64,000 bases of DNA from Straminergon stramineum (lineage: Eukaryota > Streptophyta > Bryopsida > Hypnales > Calliergonaceae), in the NCBI GenBank assembly GCA_963920665.1, contig OY987266.1, positions 25,842,248 through 25,906,247 on the forward strand, written 5' to 3'. Positions 48,665 through 60,711 of this stretch are shown one piece after another (within the stretch, counting starts at the first letter, position 1; the number at the start of each line of letters is the position of its first letter). The position numbers and the translations under genes were made by a program. The notes beneath the pieces were generated by a model that did no database searches, was not told where the DNA came from, and was given only the letters and a program-made list of their open reading frames with translations.

Positions 48665-49714
48665 CCCCAAAAGTCTCATGACCCTTCAAAGACACTTGAT
48701 AGGCTTCAACAATCCCAATTTTTGGCATGATTTGTTTAAAAATTATTTTTAAGATAGAAAAATAGATAAGATTTGAGGGAATATGGTTTTTTTTCAATCA
48801 ATGCCTATGAGCAAAAGTTATGCCCTTCTATACTCAAAATAATTGAAAGTTTGTAGGAAAAAAATCTCGAAAATGTGAAATTAATATTTTTTTTTTCTAA
48901 TAGATTATATTTTTGTCTACATGGAAATCTTTGGATCATTCCATTTTGATAAGTGATGAGAAAGATATGGAATTTCTTATATTGTGGACAATCATAGCAT
49001 CTTAAAAAAATTAGATTTGTATTAGATTTTGTTTCTAAGCACAATTTTCACATTGAAAAAAAAAATAGTTCGGCAAGGATAAATTTTATTGTTATAATAA
49101 TCCCACTATTGGTAACAGTGCGTTTCAATTCCATCTTAGAGCTATTAATGATATAGTTTTTCCCTCTATCTTGTACCTTCTTCTACATAATATTTTTTTG
49201 AAGAATGAATTTAGAATCATATCATTCTTTCTTGAATTTTTTATCCTAGATTCTCAACTAAATTCTCTAGAATTTTTTTATTCAATATCTATAGTGCAAA
49301 ATGTGAAATTATGAGGAATCAAAGTTTCCCACATTGCCAAAGAAGTTTTTTTCTCCACTTTCAATGCAAATATCTTACAATATACATGGTCAAAGTTTCT
49401 AAATTTTCTTCTATATGTTGCATACTAGTCTTTTGTAACTTCCAATCCTATGATTAGATATGGATCTTATAATTAGATATGCAGAAATATATATATATTC
49501 TTAAAGTTTATGCTTACAATACTAGGAATCAGGTTATTTTTGGACTAGTGTCCCTTGTGTTGGCTTCACTGTACAAGCCACATTTTGGAAGGACAGATTC
49601 ACACTGGTCAAATTTTGACAGATCTGGTGATATATCGCTAGAAAAAAAAACACTGCTAAGAATGATAATTTTTAGTGATTTTTGATGGATATAAAGGCTT
49701 TGGGACTTCAGGAA
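48665..49714. mobile_element. diverged copy of the 27.7-kb TTAA element
   Basis: TTAA at 48,661-48,664 is followed by CCCCAAAAGTCTC. The interior follows the 27,716-28,632 element in order (AAGATAGAAAAA, then CAATCA/GGTGCC and GAGCAAAAGTTATG; later GATTATATTTTTGTCTACATG). It ends GGCTTTGGGACTTCAGG followed by TTAG, a one-base change from TTAA. About 1,050 bp, no coding capacity. It shows that the family is dispersed and of more than one age. Confidence 0.65.
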
Positions 49715-50233
49715 TTAGAGTAGAGCAATTTCTACCTACATCCACAAGAAGCATTTATAAGAACTACATTTATTTTGTATATTATTGAAGGTGCAGAAAT
49801 AGTGGCTTTGTAAAATCAATGTTTCTAATATAAAAAAATTGTGGAGATTAGAATAATGAAGCAATAGTTCAACATGCTATCATTAAAAAGCATAGGTACC
49901 TATTCATACCCCTAAAGTTCACTCTTCTAAATAGACACTCTCGAAGCACTAAATGCTCAACTCCAAGTAATTGCCTCAAAAAACTTTTCAACTGTCAATT
50001 TTTGCTCATGAAACCTTGTGGTGGTTTTGGATGAAGGTGGGTGACCATTCAAGGTCAAAATACACATGGCAAAATTAGAAAAGGGTCGGTGTAGGAGCCT
50101 CCTCCATTGTAGTAACTTAATAAGAACTAAGAAGAGGCTCATACGAATCATCAACACCTTGTATCATTATTAGTGTATCCTGCGAAAATAGTATAGAAAA
50201 CAACACTGGTCCCTCTCACTCACACACCAAGAA

Positions 50234-50242
50234 TTAGGGTTT
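50234..50242 (+). promoter_or_regulatory. telo-box-like motif upstream of the CIR1-like gene
   Basis: TTAGGGTTT lies about 250 bp upstream of the ATG in the GC-richer leader. Telo-boxes (AAACCCTA) are frequent near plant housekeeping promoters. One copy alone is weak evidence. Confidence 0.3.
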
Positions 50243-50447
50243 TCCGGAGCTTCATCACTCTTGTTCTGCATTGCTTCGCTTCCCGTCGAATTGCAAGTCG
50301 CCTGGATCTTCGTCTTGTTGCGCCTGGATTGGAGAAAGGCAAAATCTCTTCTTACCATTCCGTCGGTCGCTTCCGAATTGGAGGTGCTGCGGAGATTCCG
50401 ATGTGCCCGTCGGTGGAGCTCAGGTGGCGGTGATTTTGTTTAGGGCG

Positions 50448-50470
50448 GTGTGTGTGTGTGTGTGTGTGTG
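50448..50470. repeat. (GT)n microsatellite in the CIR1 5' leader
   Basis: An uninterrupted run of about eleven GT units ends 23 bp before the start codon at 50,494, so it probably lies in the 5' UTR. Confidence 0.9.
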
Positions 50471-50493
50471 GTTTCGACTGAGGTTGGACAACG

Positions 50494-53400
50494 ATGAAGA
50501 AAACGAGTCAGGAGGAGGTAGAGTATAAGCAGAAGTCGGGTACTGCGTGGAGCCATTCGTATCTGAATCAGAAGCCATGGCATCCGCTGTCGTATCCCAA
50601 TCAGCGTCGCAAATGGATTGCGGAGCAGCAGAATGCTCAGAAGTCGCGGAAGGCCGAGGAAGTGGCGCACGAGGTACGGGATCCGCGAATGCATAGCTCT
50701 GCAAAGAATTTGGGAGCTTCCTTGGCAGAAATTAAAAATTTTCTGCTTTGGAGCTCGTCGTCCGAATTACTTTTGAATTTTCAGTGTCGAGTTTCAGCTT
50801 GATGTAGGCATGAGGGTGAGGGTTTCAATGTGTGTATTGCTGTTGGTCTTTCAGTTCGCACAGCAGCAGGAGTTTTTTCGTCAAACAGCAGAAATGAGCA
50901 GACGGGAGAAAGAGAAGGTGAGCTCTTCTTGCTTTGTTCTCCTGATTTGTTAGAAATTGTTTACGCCTTTGCTTCGATAAGAGATGGGGCGCCAAAGGTC
51001 TTGATTTGTGAAGGGGTTTGCTTCTGGATGGTATCACCATGTGCGATCCAAATGTATTGGCTAGTTTCCTGTAGGTGAACGTCTGTATTGTATTGTAGGA
51101 CCTATGTCAGTATACCTCTTCAACTCTTGCAGATTGATTCTTCGAATGCAGCTTGCATTTTGAGCGGATTGTTAGATTGCCTCTGTGGCTCCAATTAAGA
51201 CAGAGCAAGATCCTCGATATTTTTACTTGGAAATTAGAAATGCATTGGCGTTATTATGTAGTTACATGTTTTCATGTGGGTCTAATTGGTGTTGGTAGCA
51301 TGTAGGTGGAGGCTTTACAGGCAGTGGGGTTCATGTACATGCGACCACCTGGCTATAATGCTGAAAGTGCCAGAGCCGCTGAAATTGCGGATGAGAGGAA
51401 GATGCTTGGTCTGGATGCTCCTCCCATTTCCTCGCAAGATGCGAGTCTTGTTGCTGCTTCTCAGGGGTAAGTCGCTAAATCCTGAGAGCCATGGCTGTAA
51501 TATTTTAAACAGGAAATTCAGTCGTTGGCTTAATCTTGGTTAACCTCACGAATGGATTGACAGTCGTTAATTGTGTATGAGCAGAAATTCTGGCAGTGTA
51601 GTGCTGGTGCGCAATAATGGTCTTGCTTGGCGGAAACATGCATGCAGCAGTCATTATATCCGAAGCGTCTAGTTTGTGCAAATTTACAATGTCTCCGTCT
51701 CTATCTATCTGGTACCGTTAGCTGGACTAGGAAATATTAGTTTGGCATCAATTGCTGAGTTTCTTGTTGTAATGGAAAAATAGGACATATGCTCACAAAA
51801 CGCAAACGTCTGCAGGGAAGCAGGTGGAGCTGAGCCAGAGGTTAAGAAAAAAGCTCGAGTCAAGGATGTATTTGGGCGCAACGTTGCCACGGAAGAGGAA
51901 TTTGCTGTGTTGAAAGATGCTCCCAAGTGAGTAATTGATTAAAGATTTTTTCCTTGCTTATCCTTTAAATTTATGCCTGTCAGAAGGGGGGCCACCTACA
52001 GTCGCCTGTTGATTTCTGGATATGTGTGGGATTCAATGGGATGAACTAAAATCCTACAGTCTCGCTTTAATGCTTACTGTTTGCATGATATTTAAAGTGA
52101 TACTCCCTCTGTCCCAAATTAAGAGTCTCATTGCGAGAAAGCCCATGAGATTAAGAAAGACACACTACGTTTTTGACATTTAGGGGGGTAGTGTTTAAGA
52201 ATAAGATTAAGGTTTTTTAGGATTTAGAATTTAGGGTTTAGGGTTGAGATTTTAGTTTTTTTGTATCCTTCAAATACAGTCTGCTGAAACATTACAGCTC
52301 TACAGAGTGTGGGAAAGTGCTCCAGAATATACAATTATGGGGAAAGATTGACTAGAGCGAGCTGCGGAATTACCTAGTCGCCTCCGTTATGATGCAAGCA
52401 TTGTTCAATGTGCTCGTGAGGGTATGCAAGGCTCATCGGACACTTAATTTGGGACAAAACCCCCCCATGATTAGACACTTAAATCGGGACGGAGTACTCT
52501 ACTAATAGAATCCTGTGTTACATTGCAATCGATTTTAAAGATGGGATTTTGGACTGGACGTATGACTATACTATTGACACCCTTTAAGAGCTTTTATAAG
52601 TGTACAACGCTAGTTTCGTCATCAATTCTGTTGTGATCTCTGCAGAATGGACACAGGAGTTGTCGGAAGAGTGAAGCCTTTCGCAATTGAGATTCGGAAT
52701 GTAAAGTGCGCCAAATGTGGAGGTTTTGGTCACCAGTCGGGGGATCGCGAATGCCCGTTGAAGGATGTTCTTACACCGAATGAGATCGAGAGGTTGAAGC
52801 GAAACGATCCTCTTAATGCTATTATAGCTCAGGCTACTGGTGATGAGGTATGTATGTTTTGTTTTAGTATTGCAATATGGAAGTTTACATTTTACTCTTT
52901 GGAGTTACAGAATCTCCTGTATCTTGCATTTGCTGCTGCACTCAGCCCATTGTCTGTTTAGGAGGCCACTGTGAGTGATGCCATGCAAGCTGTTCCCTAC
53001 TGAGAGACCTGGTTATCATTCTGTTGACAATTCTTTTAATTCCTGTTATATCAACAGCCGTTCAAGTGGGAGCTCAAGAATCAGCCTGGTGCCATGAGTC
53101 CCGCACGTGGAGGCTTCAGACCAGACGACCCGAACCAGCAAATTCTTGCTGATGAGGACATTTATGATGAATACGGAGGTTAGTTCCTTGCACCTTTCGT
53201 ACTTCTTGACTGCAATCCACATTACCTCAATTTCTCAAAAGAGTATCTTAGTTCTTTTCTCAGCAAGTTGTCTAACATCACCCCTTAGTGAGTATTTTGT
53301 CAGATGATGTGCGCAGTATAATCATGCTGTGCAACGTCTACCTCGCTTGGTGCTTGGTGTTGAGATCTTTGAGGGTTCCTGTTCCTGATTTTGGGTTCTG

Positions 53401-54089
53401 TGATGGTGCATGTTCGCAACTTTGCTCTTATTCTCTTACAAAAATCTAAAGCATTTTCTTTCTATGCTTCTCCAGGATTTTTGGCTGGGGTTGGCGACGG
53501 TGATGACATGGACGGTGAGGGGAAGCTCGCCATGCCGGATATCCTGGCTTCCCTTACCAAGGAGCAGCGGAAAGAACTAGCAGCTTTGAGGGTAGACGAG
53601 AAGAAATGGAGGAAAGAGGATCGCAAGAAGAAGAGGAAGAAGAAAAGAAAGCCTCGGAGAGATTCTGATACTGATTCTAGTTCTGCTGAGGACAATGACT
53701 CAAAAGAAAAGCATCATCGCAGCAAACATCGAAGTGATAAACCCAAGAAGATATCCATAGGAGGCCATCGTAGAAAACACAGCTCTTCGACTGGTCCCTC
53801 CGAGTCGGATCGTGCTGGTGCTGTTTCAGAACTCAGAGACTTTTCTAGTAGGAAATTTGGAGTAGAAGGTAGTGAGGATGACGGACGAGCTGCAGGTCAT
53901 GAGAGGCACCATAGACATCGGCACGGGAGTTCGAGATCAAAGGGAAGGGGGGAAGTCCATGCGAATGATAGGGACCGTGAGAAACAGAAAGCTCGAAGCA
54001 CAGTTCTAGATGAAGTTCATGAGAGCTTTAAACGACAAAGGAGGAAAGACGATAAGAAACATAGGCATGATGATTTACGTCCGGGCTAG
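50494..54089 (+). CDS. CIR1: CIR1-like corepressor / splicing-associated protein
   Basis: Seven exons: 50494-50673, 50855-50917, 51306-51466, 51816-51926, 52646-52847, 53058-53178, 53476-54089, all GT-AG, giving about 483 aa. The N-terminus has the CIR_N pattern (WHPLSYPNQRRKWIAEQQNA, then EKEKVEALQAVGFMYMRPPG). DVFGRNVATEEEFAVLKDAP is followed by a zinc-knuckle-like CAKCGGFGHQSGDREC (CX2CX4HX6C, about residues 171-186), as in animal CIR1. Then KWELKNQPG, DDPNQQIL and a FLAGV...DILASLTKEQRKEL segment. The last ~150 residues are a Lys/Arg/Ser/His-rich tail like those of splicing-factor partners. Human CIR1 links CBF1/RBPJ to corepressors; plants lack Notch signalling, so a role in pre-mRNA processing is more likely here (inference). 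The gene is intact, and intron 4 hosts a MITE. Confidence 0.88.
52103..52494. mobile_element. Stowaway-type MITE in intron 4 of the CIR1-like gene
   Basis: A 392-bp element flanked by TA (52,101-52,102 and 52,495-52,496). Left end CTCCCTCTGTCCCAAATTAA; right end reversed CTCCGTCCCGATTTAAGTGT. These are classic Stowaway (Tc1/mariner) termini. The right terminus appears twice: GACACTTAATTTGGGAC at 52,438-52,454 and GACACTTAAATCGGGACGG at 52,474-52,492. Two TTTAGGG units, the plant telomere motif, lie near 52,231-52,245. Confidence 0.85.
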
Positions 54090-57000
54090 AGGCAAAAACA
54101 GATGGGAATCTGTACACTAGATGTAAAATTGTGGACATGGTATCGATTACCCTCCAATTAGTGTTGAAAGTGACAAAAGTGTCAAACAGAAGTGTTTTCT
54201 TAGAGCACCGTCGGAATTGAACCAAGCATTTTGCGCATTGAGTATGGCGATTCTAAGGGGAAAGAGAATGGTATGAATGATGTTGTTGTCCTTCATGGCA
54301 ACAATAGGGCATATATTTTGAATCCCTTGAATTTGCATCATGTACCAAGAAAGGTGAGGCTTATTCAAATTCAAGGGACTCTTGGACCAAAATGCTCATA
54401 GCCAATCATTTAAAAAGAACTAAATGTGGGAATTATGAGAAATCAAGGAGATGCACTAATTTGGTGGTTTAGATTACTAAAAAGTAAATTGATGTTATGA
54501 AGGCTATACTCCAAATACTATTTTTGTACTACCCCAAATAGTGAGATCTCATCTAATTTCCATCTACTACATTTAGTGTTCATACATTTTCATCTAATGT
54601 TCATCCAAATGTTCACACAATTATTGTGGGTGATTCATATTGAAGACTAGTACACGTGGTAGCAAAGTTTACAACAATCCTATACAAGAAGAATGTGTCT
54701 CCTATTCCATTAGTGTCCGGATGAATAAGGGCTATTGCAAGAAATACATGTACTTTTTTGTGAGTATATGAATAAGTGAGTACCAAAACACTTGTCATAA
54801 GATTACATTTGCTCCATTTGCTTTTCTCTATCTTACAACTGATGCTTAATTGGGTTGAAACTAACTTCATTGGATTAACCTTGCACTCCATGTCAATAGA
54901 GAATGCTCATATAAAAACCAATCTTGGGCATTGAATGCATTGGATCAACACTTATAAGTGAAATTGGAGTAGAATATGATCATCCACTAGGATGAAATTG
55001 TGACAAGATTTTGTCACATTGTACATTTAGTATAATAGATGATGATCCATGAATAAGAGATTACGAATTTTCCTTACCATTGCATGAAAATTGACAAGGC
55101 AATAAAAAGGGCCAATGATCAACTTACAAGGATAAACTAACATGACAATGACAAGGATCTACTAAAGCCCTACAAACTTACCTACTTAGAATACTACCTT
55201 CATCAATTCAACCCAAATACAAAGAAGAAGAAAGAAGAATTTAACTAAAAAATTCAAAATTGCATTCATGAAACACAATTAAAGAAGGAATTGAACTCAC
55301 AAAAAAGAAAAAGATGATCAAGAATACTAAATTTTTAGGTGATTGTGACTACCTCAACCCTCACTTAGAGAATGCCTTTATACCAACAATTATTTTTACA
55401 ATTAGATATGCATCTTCAAATTTATACTTTTGACATTTGCAAATATCGACATTAGAGACAACAATTTGTTTAAAGTGATTTATAGAGCATTAGGCGATAA
55501 ACAAGATTGGAAAGATAGGCTTCACAATATTCTTCAATGGTTGAAATTATTGTTTAGGGTTTCCCTATAGGTTGGTCTCTGGATCCTTTTGATTTTGATT
55601 TTCTTGTTCTTAACTTCTTATTCCATTTAGATTCCATATTTCATTTTGCCTTTAATTACCTTATTTGCCTTTAGCACTTTTTTTACTTTTAAGATTTCAA
55701 AAACAATAATGCATTGTTATATCCTAAAACATGTTTTGCATTCTTGAACCAATTGGAAGATTGTAGGAAGAAATCATATGTGAAGCTATATATGCAATCT
55801 TTTCCTAATTGCATTCTCTTGAAGACAAATGGGCTTGTGAATGCAATAGGATGTCAACTTAATATGATTGAATGTTAGAGATTCTCATTATACATAGGGA
55901 ATGTGCAATAAGATGGTCAATGAGTGCAAGTTAGTATTATTACTTAAAGGCATATGAATTGAATTAATTATTATAGAAAAAATATCCTCTTTTATTAATA
56001 ATGTAATCCATCATTACATTTTCAGTAAATCTATCATTTGTAAATGAGGCACTAATTGTGGTCAAATTTGACTTTTTAAAATGGCATATGTTGTAATTCA
56101 TAGAAATTAAAAACATCATATGATGAAATTTAAATTCAAAGTAAAATTATTTACAATGATAAAATTAAGTTTATAAATTCTATTAATTTCAATTCATTTT
56201 TCTGTAAACAATTATTAAGTAACAAAAGCCTTTAAAATTAATATTTTCACCCAAACATAAAGCTATTCATGATGATAGATACATACTACACATGTAATTT
56301 TTTTATATAAAATATGTCAAAATTACAATATGTTTAACAAAATTGGTGCCTCATAGTCTATGTATTGCAAAATCATTGGTGATCTATTGTAAATATATCT
56401 CTACAAAACCATTTTTAAGGATGATTTACTTTACAACATTATTTGACCAAAAGCAATAGCTTCCTCGCAATATCTTGTTCCTTGGAGATAGAACTAATAA
56501 ATATAGTAATAAAATATGAATCAGTTAGAAGTTAAAGAATAGACTTTGGAGAATCCTAACTTAAGATTATTTAAAATAACACACAAATTAATGTTAAAAG
56601 TCATTGAATGAAATTGATGTATTGCAATTATTCAACTTGTATTTGCATTAAAGTTAAATTAAGTGTACTTAAGACTTATTGTATGGTTCTATCAATATAA
56701 ATACTAATAAAAATATTGAATTTAATCAATAATATAGTATAAAATTTAATGACAATTACAAACCTTTGTTGATATTTTTCTAAAAAAAGAAATTCAAATA
56801 AATGTAGCTTTCAATTTCAAAATCCCATATAGAATTCAATTTTAAATTATTTATTTATTTATTTATTATGATTATAAATATTAAATTTATAAATATATCA
56901 TGGTACAAATGATGATAGTTGAAAGAGTGTACATTGAGTCATAATAATTGTAAAAATTAACACAAATGATTTAGACATCTTTCAAAAATAAAAATGAAAT

Positions 57001-57395
57001 AAAAATTTAAAGCATTTTCATAAAGAATTTATTATGAATTTGATAGAAAATTGATTTGAAGGTGGAATCTTTTTTTAATACAAATATTAATGATTTTAAG
57101 CTATCTGAGTCATCACCATGTGTATAATTCATTTGGTTGAAAAAACTTTTCTATCTTCTTTTTCAAAATTTCAATTATGTTAATAATAGTAATTTTAATG
57201 CATTGGTTTACATTAAAAAAAAATTGTATTTTCATTTGTTTTGGAAATCTCAAACAATATTGTTAGATTTGCAAATCTAATTCTAAATTGATTCCTTTGA
57301 ACTACACAAGATGATCTAATTAAAAATAAAACCTAAAATAAATTATAACCTAGTTATTCTTCACATCTTTTAATTAAGTTTTTTAAACTCAAATT

Positions 57396-57659
57396 TTACA
57401 ATCTCAAAGAAGATTTCTTTCCTCGACCTTTTGTTGTTCTTTGGCGTTTAGCACGGGACTTACTTGCTTTGCCACCCCCATGTCTACCTCCACTTGAAGC
57501 TTTATGAATGCCTCCTAAACTTCTACCTTTAGTTGATTTTTGACCTCTTCTAATTTTTCTTTCTTCTTTAAAATTCAACTCATTTGGAAACCCATCAATG
57601 TTGTCAAATATTGTGTCCGGTGTACCATCGGAAATGTAACTATGTGCTATCATCTCCAT
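57396..57659 (-). CDS. hypothetical small basic protein (87 aa)
   Basis: An ATG-started frame in a very AT-rich neighbourhood, itself distinctly GC-richer, which hints at past selection. The N-terminal half is mixed (SYISDGTPDTIFDNIDGFPN); the C-terminal half is Gly/Ser/Lys/Arg-rich (GGRHGGGKASKSRAKRQRTT) and looks like a nuclear-localisation or nucleic-acid-binding tail. I do not recognise a family. It could be the last exon of a lost gene. Confidence 0.35.
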   Translation of the reverse strand: MEMIAHSYISDGTPDTIFDNIDGFPNELNFKEERKIRRGQKSTKGRSLGGIHKASSGGRHGGGKASKSRAKRQRTTKGRGKKSSLRL

Positions 57660-58189
57660 TGTATATTTTGAACTTTTATTTTTTGGAAGTATTTAACCTT
57701 TCAATTATAGGTTGGGATAAATATAATTTAGGATTTTTTTTGGTTATTTTTTAGATTTTTAAAATATATTTTAATATTTTAATATTGATAATGAATAGAT
57801 AAAGTTTTGAGCTTTTGTACTAAAATGTACTACCAAACTATGTGCTAATATTCCTACCGTTTTCTACCTTTAACTTTTCCGATTGATTTTCAACTATTTT
57901 CTCTATGAATACAAGGTGAAATGATGATGATTAATGAGAATATAGGAAAAGTTGTATTTGAACTGACGTAACTTTTCAAATACCTTTATAATAAAATAAA
58001 ATATAGTATTGGAGTAAAAAATTTAAATACAAAATATGAATTTGGCAGTGTTGCTTACATATGTGAAATTAATCCTTTGATGAACCTTTGTCAAAGTTTA
58101 ATACTAAAAAGAAAGCAACGATGCTAGAATGTGAGCCTAGAAATGAAAGCCTATAAGCCTTGAACCTAAGCGTAAGTAAATATTCTACA

Positions 58190-58480
58190 ACTATTAAAGG
58201 TGTTTATAACATACATACTTATAATATGAGTGCCCTATAACCATATAAGGTGCTTGTAACATAGGTACCTATAATATAATTATATAAATATACTTTAACC
58301 ATAGAAGGTGCCTATAACATAGGTACCTAAAATATAGACACCTATAATATAATCAGGCACTTGTTATGTAAACATCCTATGACCATGGAAGGTGTTTATT
58401 ATATAAGTACTTACAACATAGACACCTATAATTATAAACATCCTATAACTGTAGAAGATACCTACAATATAGGTACCAAT
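58190..58480. repeat. degenerate minisatellite (AAGGTGCCTATAACATAGGTACC type)
   Basis: Several imperfect units carry the phrases AAGGTGCTTGTAACATAGG, TACCTATAATATA and CCTATAACCATA at a spacing of roughly 60-70 bp. The array ends at an 18-bp perfect palindrome (58,485-58,502). Confidence 0.75.
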
Positions 58481-58484
58481 AACA

Positions 58485-58502
58485 TAGGAGCCTAGGCTCC
58501 TA
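58485..58502. repeat. 18-bp perfect palindrome
   Basis: TAGGAGCCTAGGCTCCTA reads the same on both strands and is followed by further GCTCA/CTAGGCTC words to 58,535. It abuts the minisatellite. Confidence 0.9.
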
Positions 58503-60314
58503 AGCTCATGGGCTCAATATCCTAGGCTCACATGCTAGCAACCATACTCCGTACTATTCAATCATGACCCTCAAAACTTTAAATCTCATACAATCACAGT
58601 GCAATAACAATGGGGGATGTCATTGCACAAAGATATTTTTTTCTATTCTCCAAGACTACAATACTCAATTTTGAATTAACGAACGAAGAAGCACAATAGA
58701 ACAGTTCAATATGACCACCTTGTTTCAAAAATTGAGGTGTGATTACATTCATGAGATCTCATCTTTTCATTACATTTGTGTCAAGGTTCACTTTAACCCC
58801 TTTAGGACCAAGTATTCAAATTTTGAACAACATATGAATGCAAGCACATCTCAAATACACCAAAAAATTATTTTTCATCCATCAATTTTTTTAGAATCCC
58901 TAAACCCTAAACCCCTTCAACAAATCTAAGCAAAGTGGTGACAAACCAAATGGAAAACTTGTTGAGTAGGAATGTAAAAGAGATAAGATGGTAGAGCTAG
59001 TGCATGAAAGAGATAGGAACAAGTCCCAAACTCCCAATTGAGTGTGAGAGAAAGTTCACAAAGACCTTTTGGTGACAAGGACTATTACTTGAAGTCCACA
59101 ATGTAAGGAAACAAGAGGATTAATGATGAAGGGAAGAGTCATACATGCCAAATCATCTAGTGAAGAAAGTACTTGATGTACAAGAAAGGCAAACATTGTC
59201 ATTCTTTCACACTCATCGGAACTCACTATTTTGAAGTCAATGAAATTACTCTTTTGAACTTCTCCACCAACAATGCGAAGATATTTGATTTCTAAGAGTT
59301 ACATCAATCAGGAAAGAAACCCTTTCCTACTATCCTCTGAAGTTCACATGGTCTTTCAATATATAAATCTAAATATTGTCATTAACGCTTACTTCATGAT
59401 ATGCACTTCAAATTAATTTGATGGGAGCTTTTCGTTTTAAATAGAAGGAAAATTTTGAAACCAAAAAGTTCGCTAACTTTTTTAGAATTTGAACTTTGTT
59501 GAAGCTACAACTTTAACAAAGTTACTAAAATGTCAAGGTCAAATGAAAGTCATACAAATATTGTATAACCATTAACACATTAACTTTGCATCTAGAGTGG
59601 TATGAAATTGCATATATTGGAGGAGAATTCAAGAGTCACATATGTTGTATGGAGTCTAACGTACAACAAAGTATATTGTTTGTAAATGGATTGAGGTGAT
59701 GCCACATTTCTTGGCAAACTAGAAGTTGTTTGCTAATTTGAATTTGTGAGTATTTGAGTCAACCACCTTCCAACTTGTTGAGTAAGATTAATCTACAATT
59801 TGTTGGTTCTCTCCTTCTATTAACTAGACCTCAAATATTGAACTAAAGTGAGCACATAAAAAACTCTAAGAATAAATGAAAAGATAAGAACTGATCAAAG
59901 TGCATCTTTGGGAGCATATTCTCGTTTCTTCATAGAACTTGTAATCCTAGATTTGGTTGACTAAAGAAATTGTTCATTGAGTTCTGATAACTTTATGATG
60001 TGACTTTTTGTATGCTTGGCACACATAAATATTCAATGAATTGGGCAAGGAGAGAGTCAAGAGCCCTCAATTGTTGCTCCCTTTGAGGTAGGATCACCCA
60101 TAGTTAAGCATGTTCCTCAATCCACCCCCCTAAAATCAAAGTAAAAGTAGATGCTTATTGCACTCTCTTCAAGGTGTAAATATTGAAAATAAGCCACAAT
60201 TTTAGAAAATCTATAGCTTTTGCATATTATAATCAAACATTGTTCCTAGATTCCACACAATTTTAATTGTATTTTGTCTTTAATTACATGATTTAAAAGT
60301 AAAAACTTTCCAAT

Positions 60315-60519
60315 CACTATAAGAACCTTGTGTTTTAGGTGATGGATTTTAGGTGACATCAAATGTAACAACCCATGTTTTTATGTCAACAATGACATCC
60401 AATGTAACATCTTGATGTTACTTAGGATGTTATTGTTGGCATAAAAATGCGATTCTTTACATTAGATGTCACCTAAAATCTGTCAACTTAGACATAAAAA
60501 AAATTCATTTCTTAAAGTG
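60315..60519. mobile_element. CACTA-like hairpin MITE
   Basis: Ends are CACTATAAGAA and, reversed, CACTTTAAGAA. Perfect 3-bp duplications AAT flank it (60,312-60,314 and 60,520-60,522). The interior is a long fold-back: 60,345-60,400 pairs with 60,425-60,484 (shared GATTTTAGGTGACATC and ACAAT/ATTGT blocks), and the loop itself contains GTAACATC/GATGTTAC. No coding capacity. Transcripts would form a near-complete hairpin. Confidence 0.78.
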
Positions 60520-60576
60520 AATACTCAATAATGTTATTTACCAAAAAAATCTCGGTTTAGGGTGATCCTACTTTAA

Positions 60577-60711
60577 CCCTGTAAGGATGTTGTGGACCTA
60601 AAAGATTTGATGGATTGCTTTAATTGTACAAAGCAATAATGCACCTATTGGTTCAATAATCAAAATATTTTGATGACTACATTGCTTATGGGGGGGCATG
60701 TCTTTCAAGGG
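60577..60711. mobile_element. 135-bp TTAA-flanked mini-element
   Basis: TTAA (60,573-60,576), then CCCTGTAAGGATG ... TGTCTTTCAAGGG, then TTAA (60,712-60,715). Reversed, the right end is CCCTTGAAAGACA, so the ends share CCCT and a loose continuation. It lies 57 bp from the CACTA hairpin MITE. No empty site is available, so this is less certain than the 32.1-kb case. Confidence 0.45.

Larger units (their letters stand above)
48071..50493. other. spacer upstream of the CIR1-like gene
   Basis: AT-rich to about 50,160, mainly the diverged TTAA element at 48,665-49,714. From 50,165 the base composition rises as the CIR1 promoter and 5' leader begin. No other gene is seen. Confidence 0.5.

Noticed and set aside
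58793..58815. TTAACCCCTTTAGGACC as a left end of a TTAA element
   Set aside because: The end resembles the family closely, but I could not find a convincing partner end, so no element was called.
58895..58915. Telomere-like CCCTAAACCCTAAACCCC
   Set aside because: Only two or three units; such short interstitial motifs are common in plant DNA and do not indicate a telomere junction.
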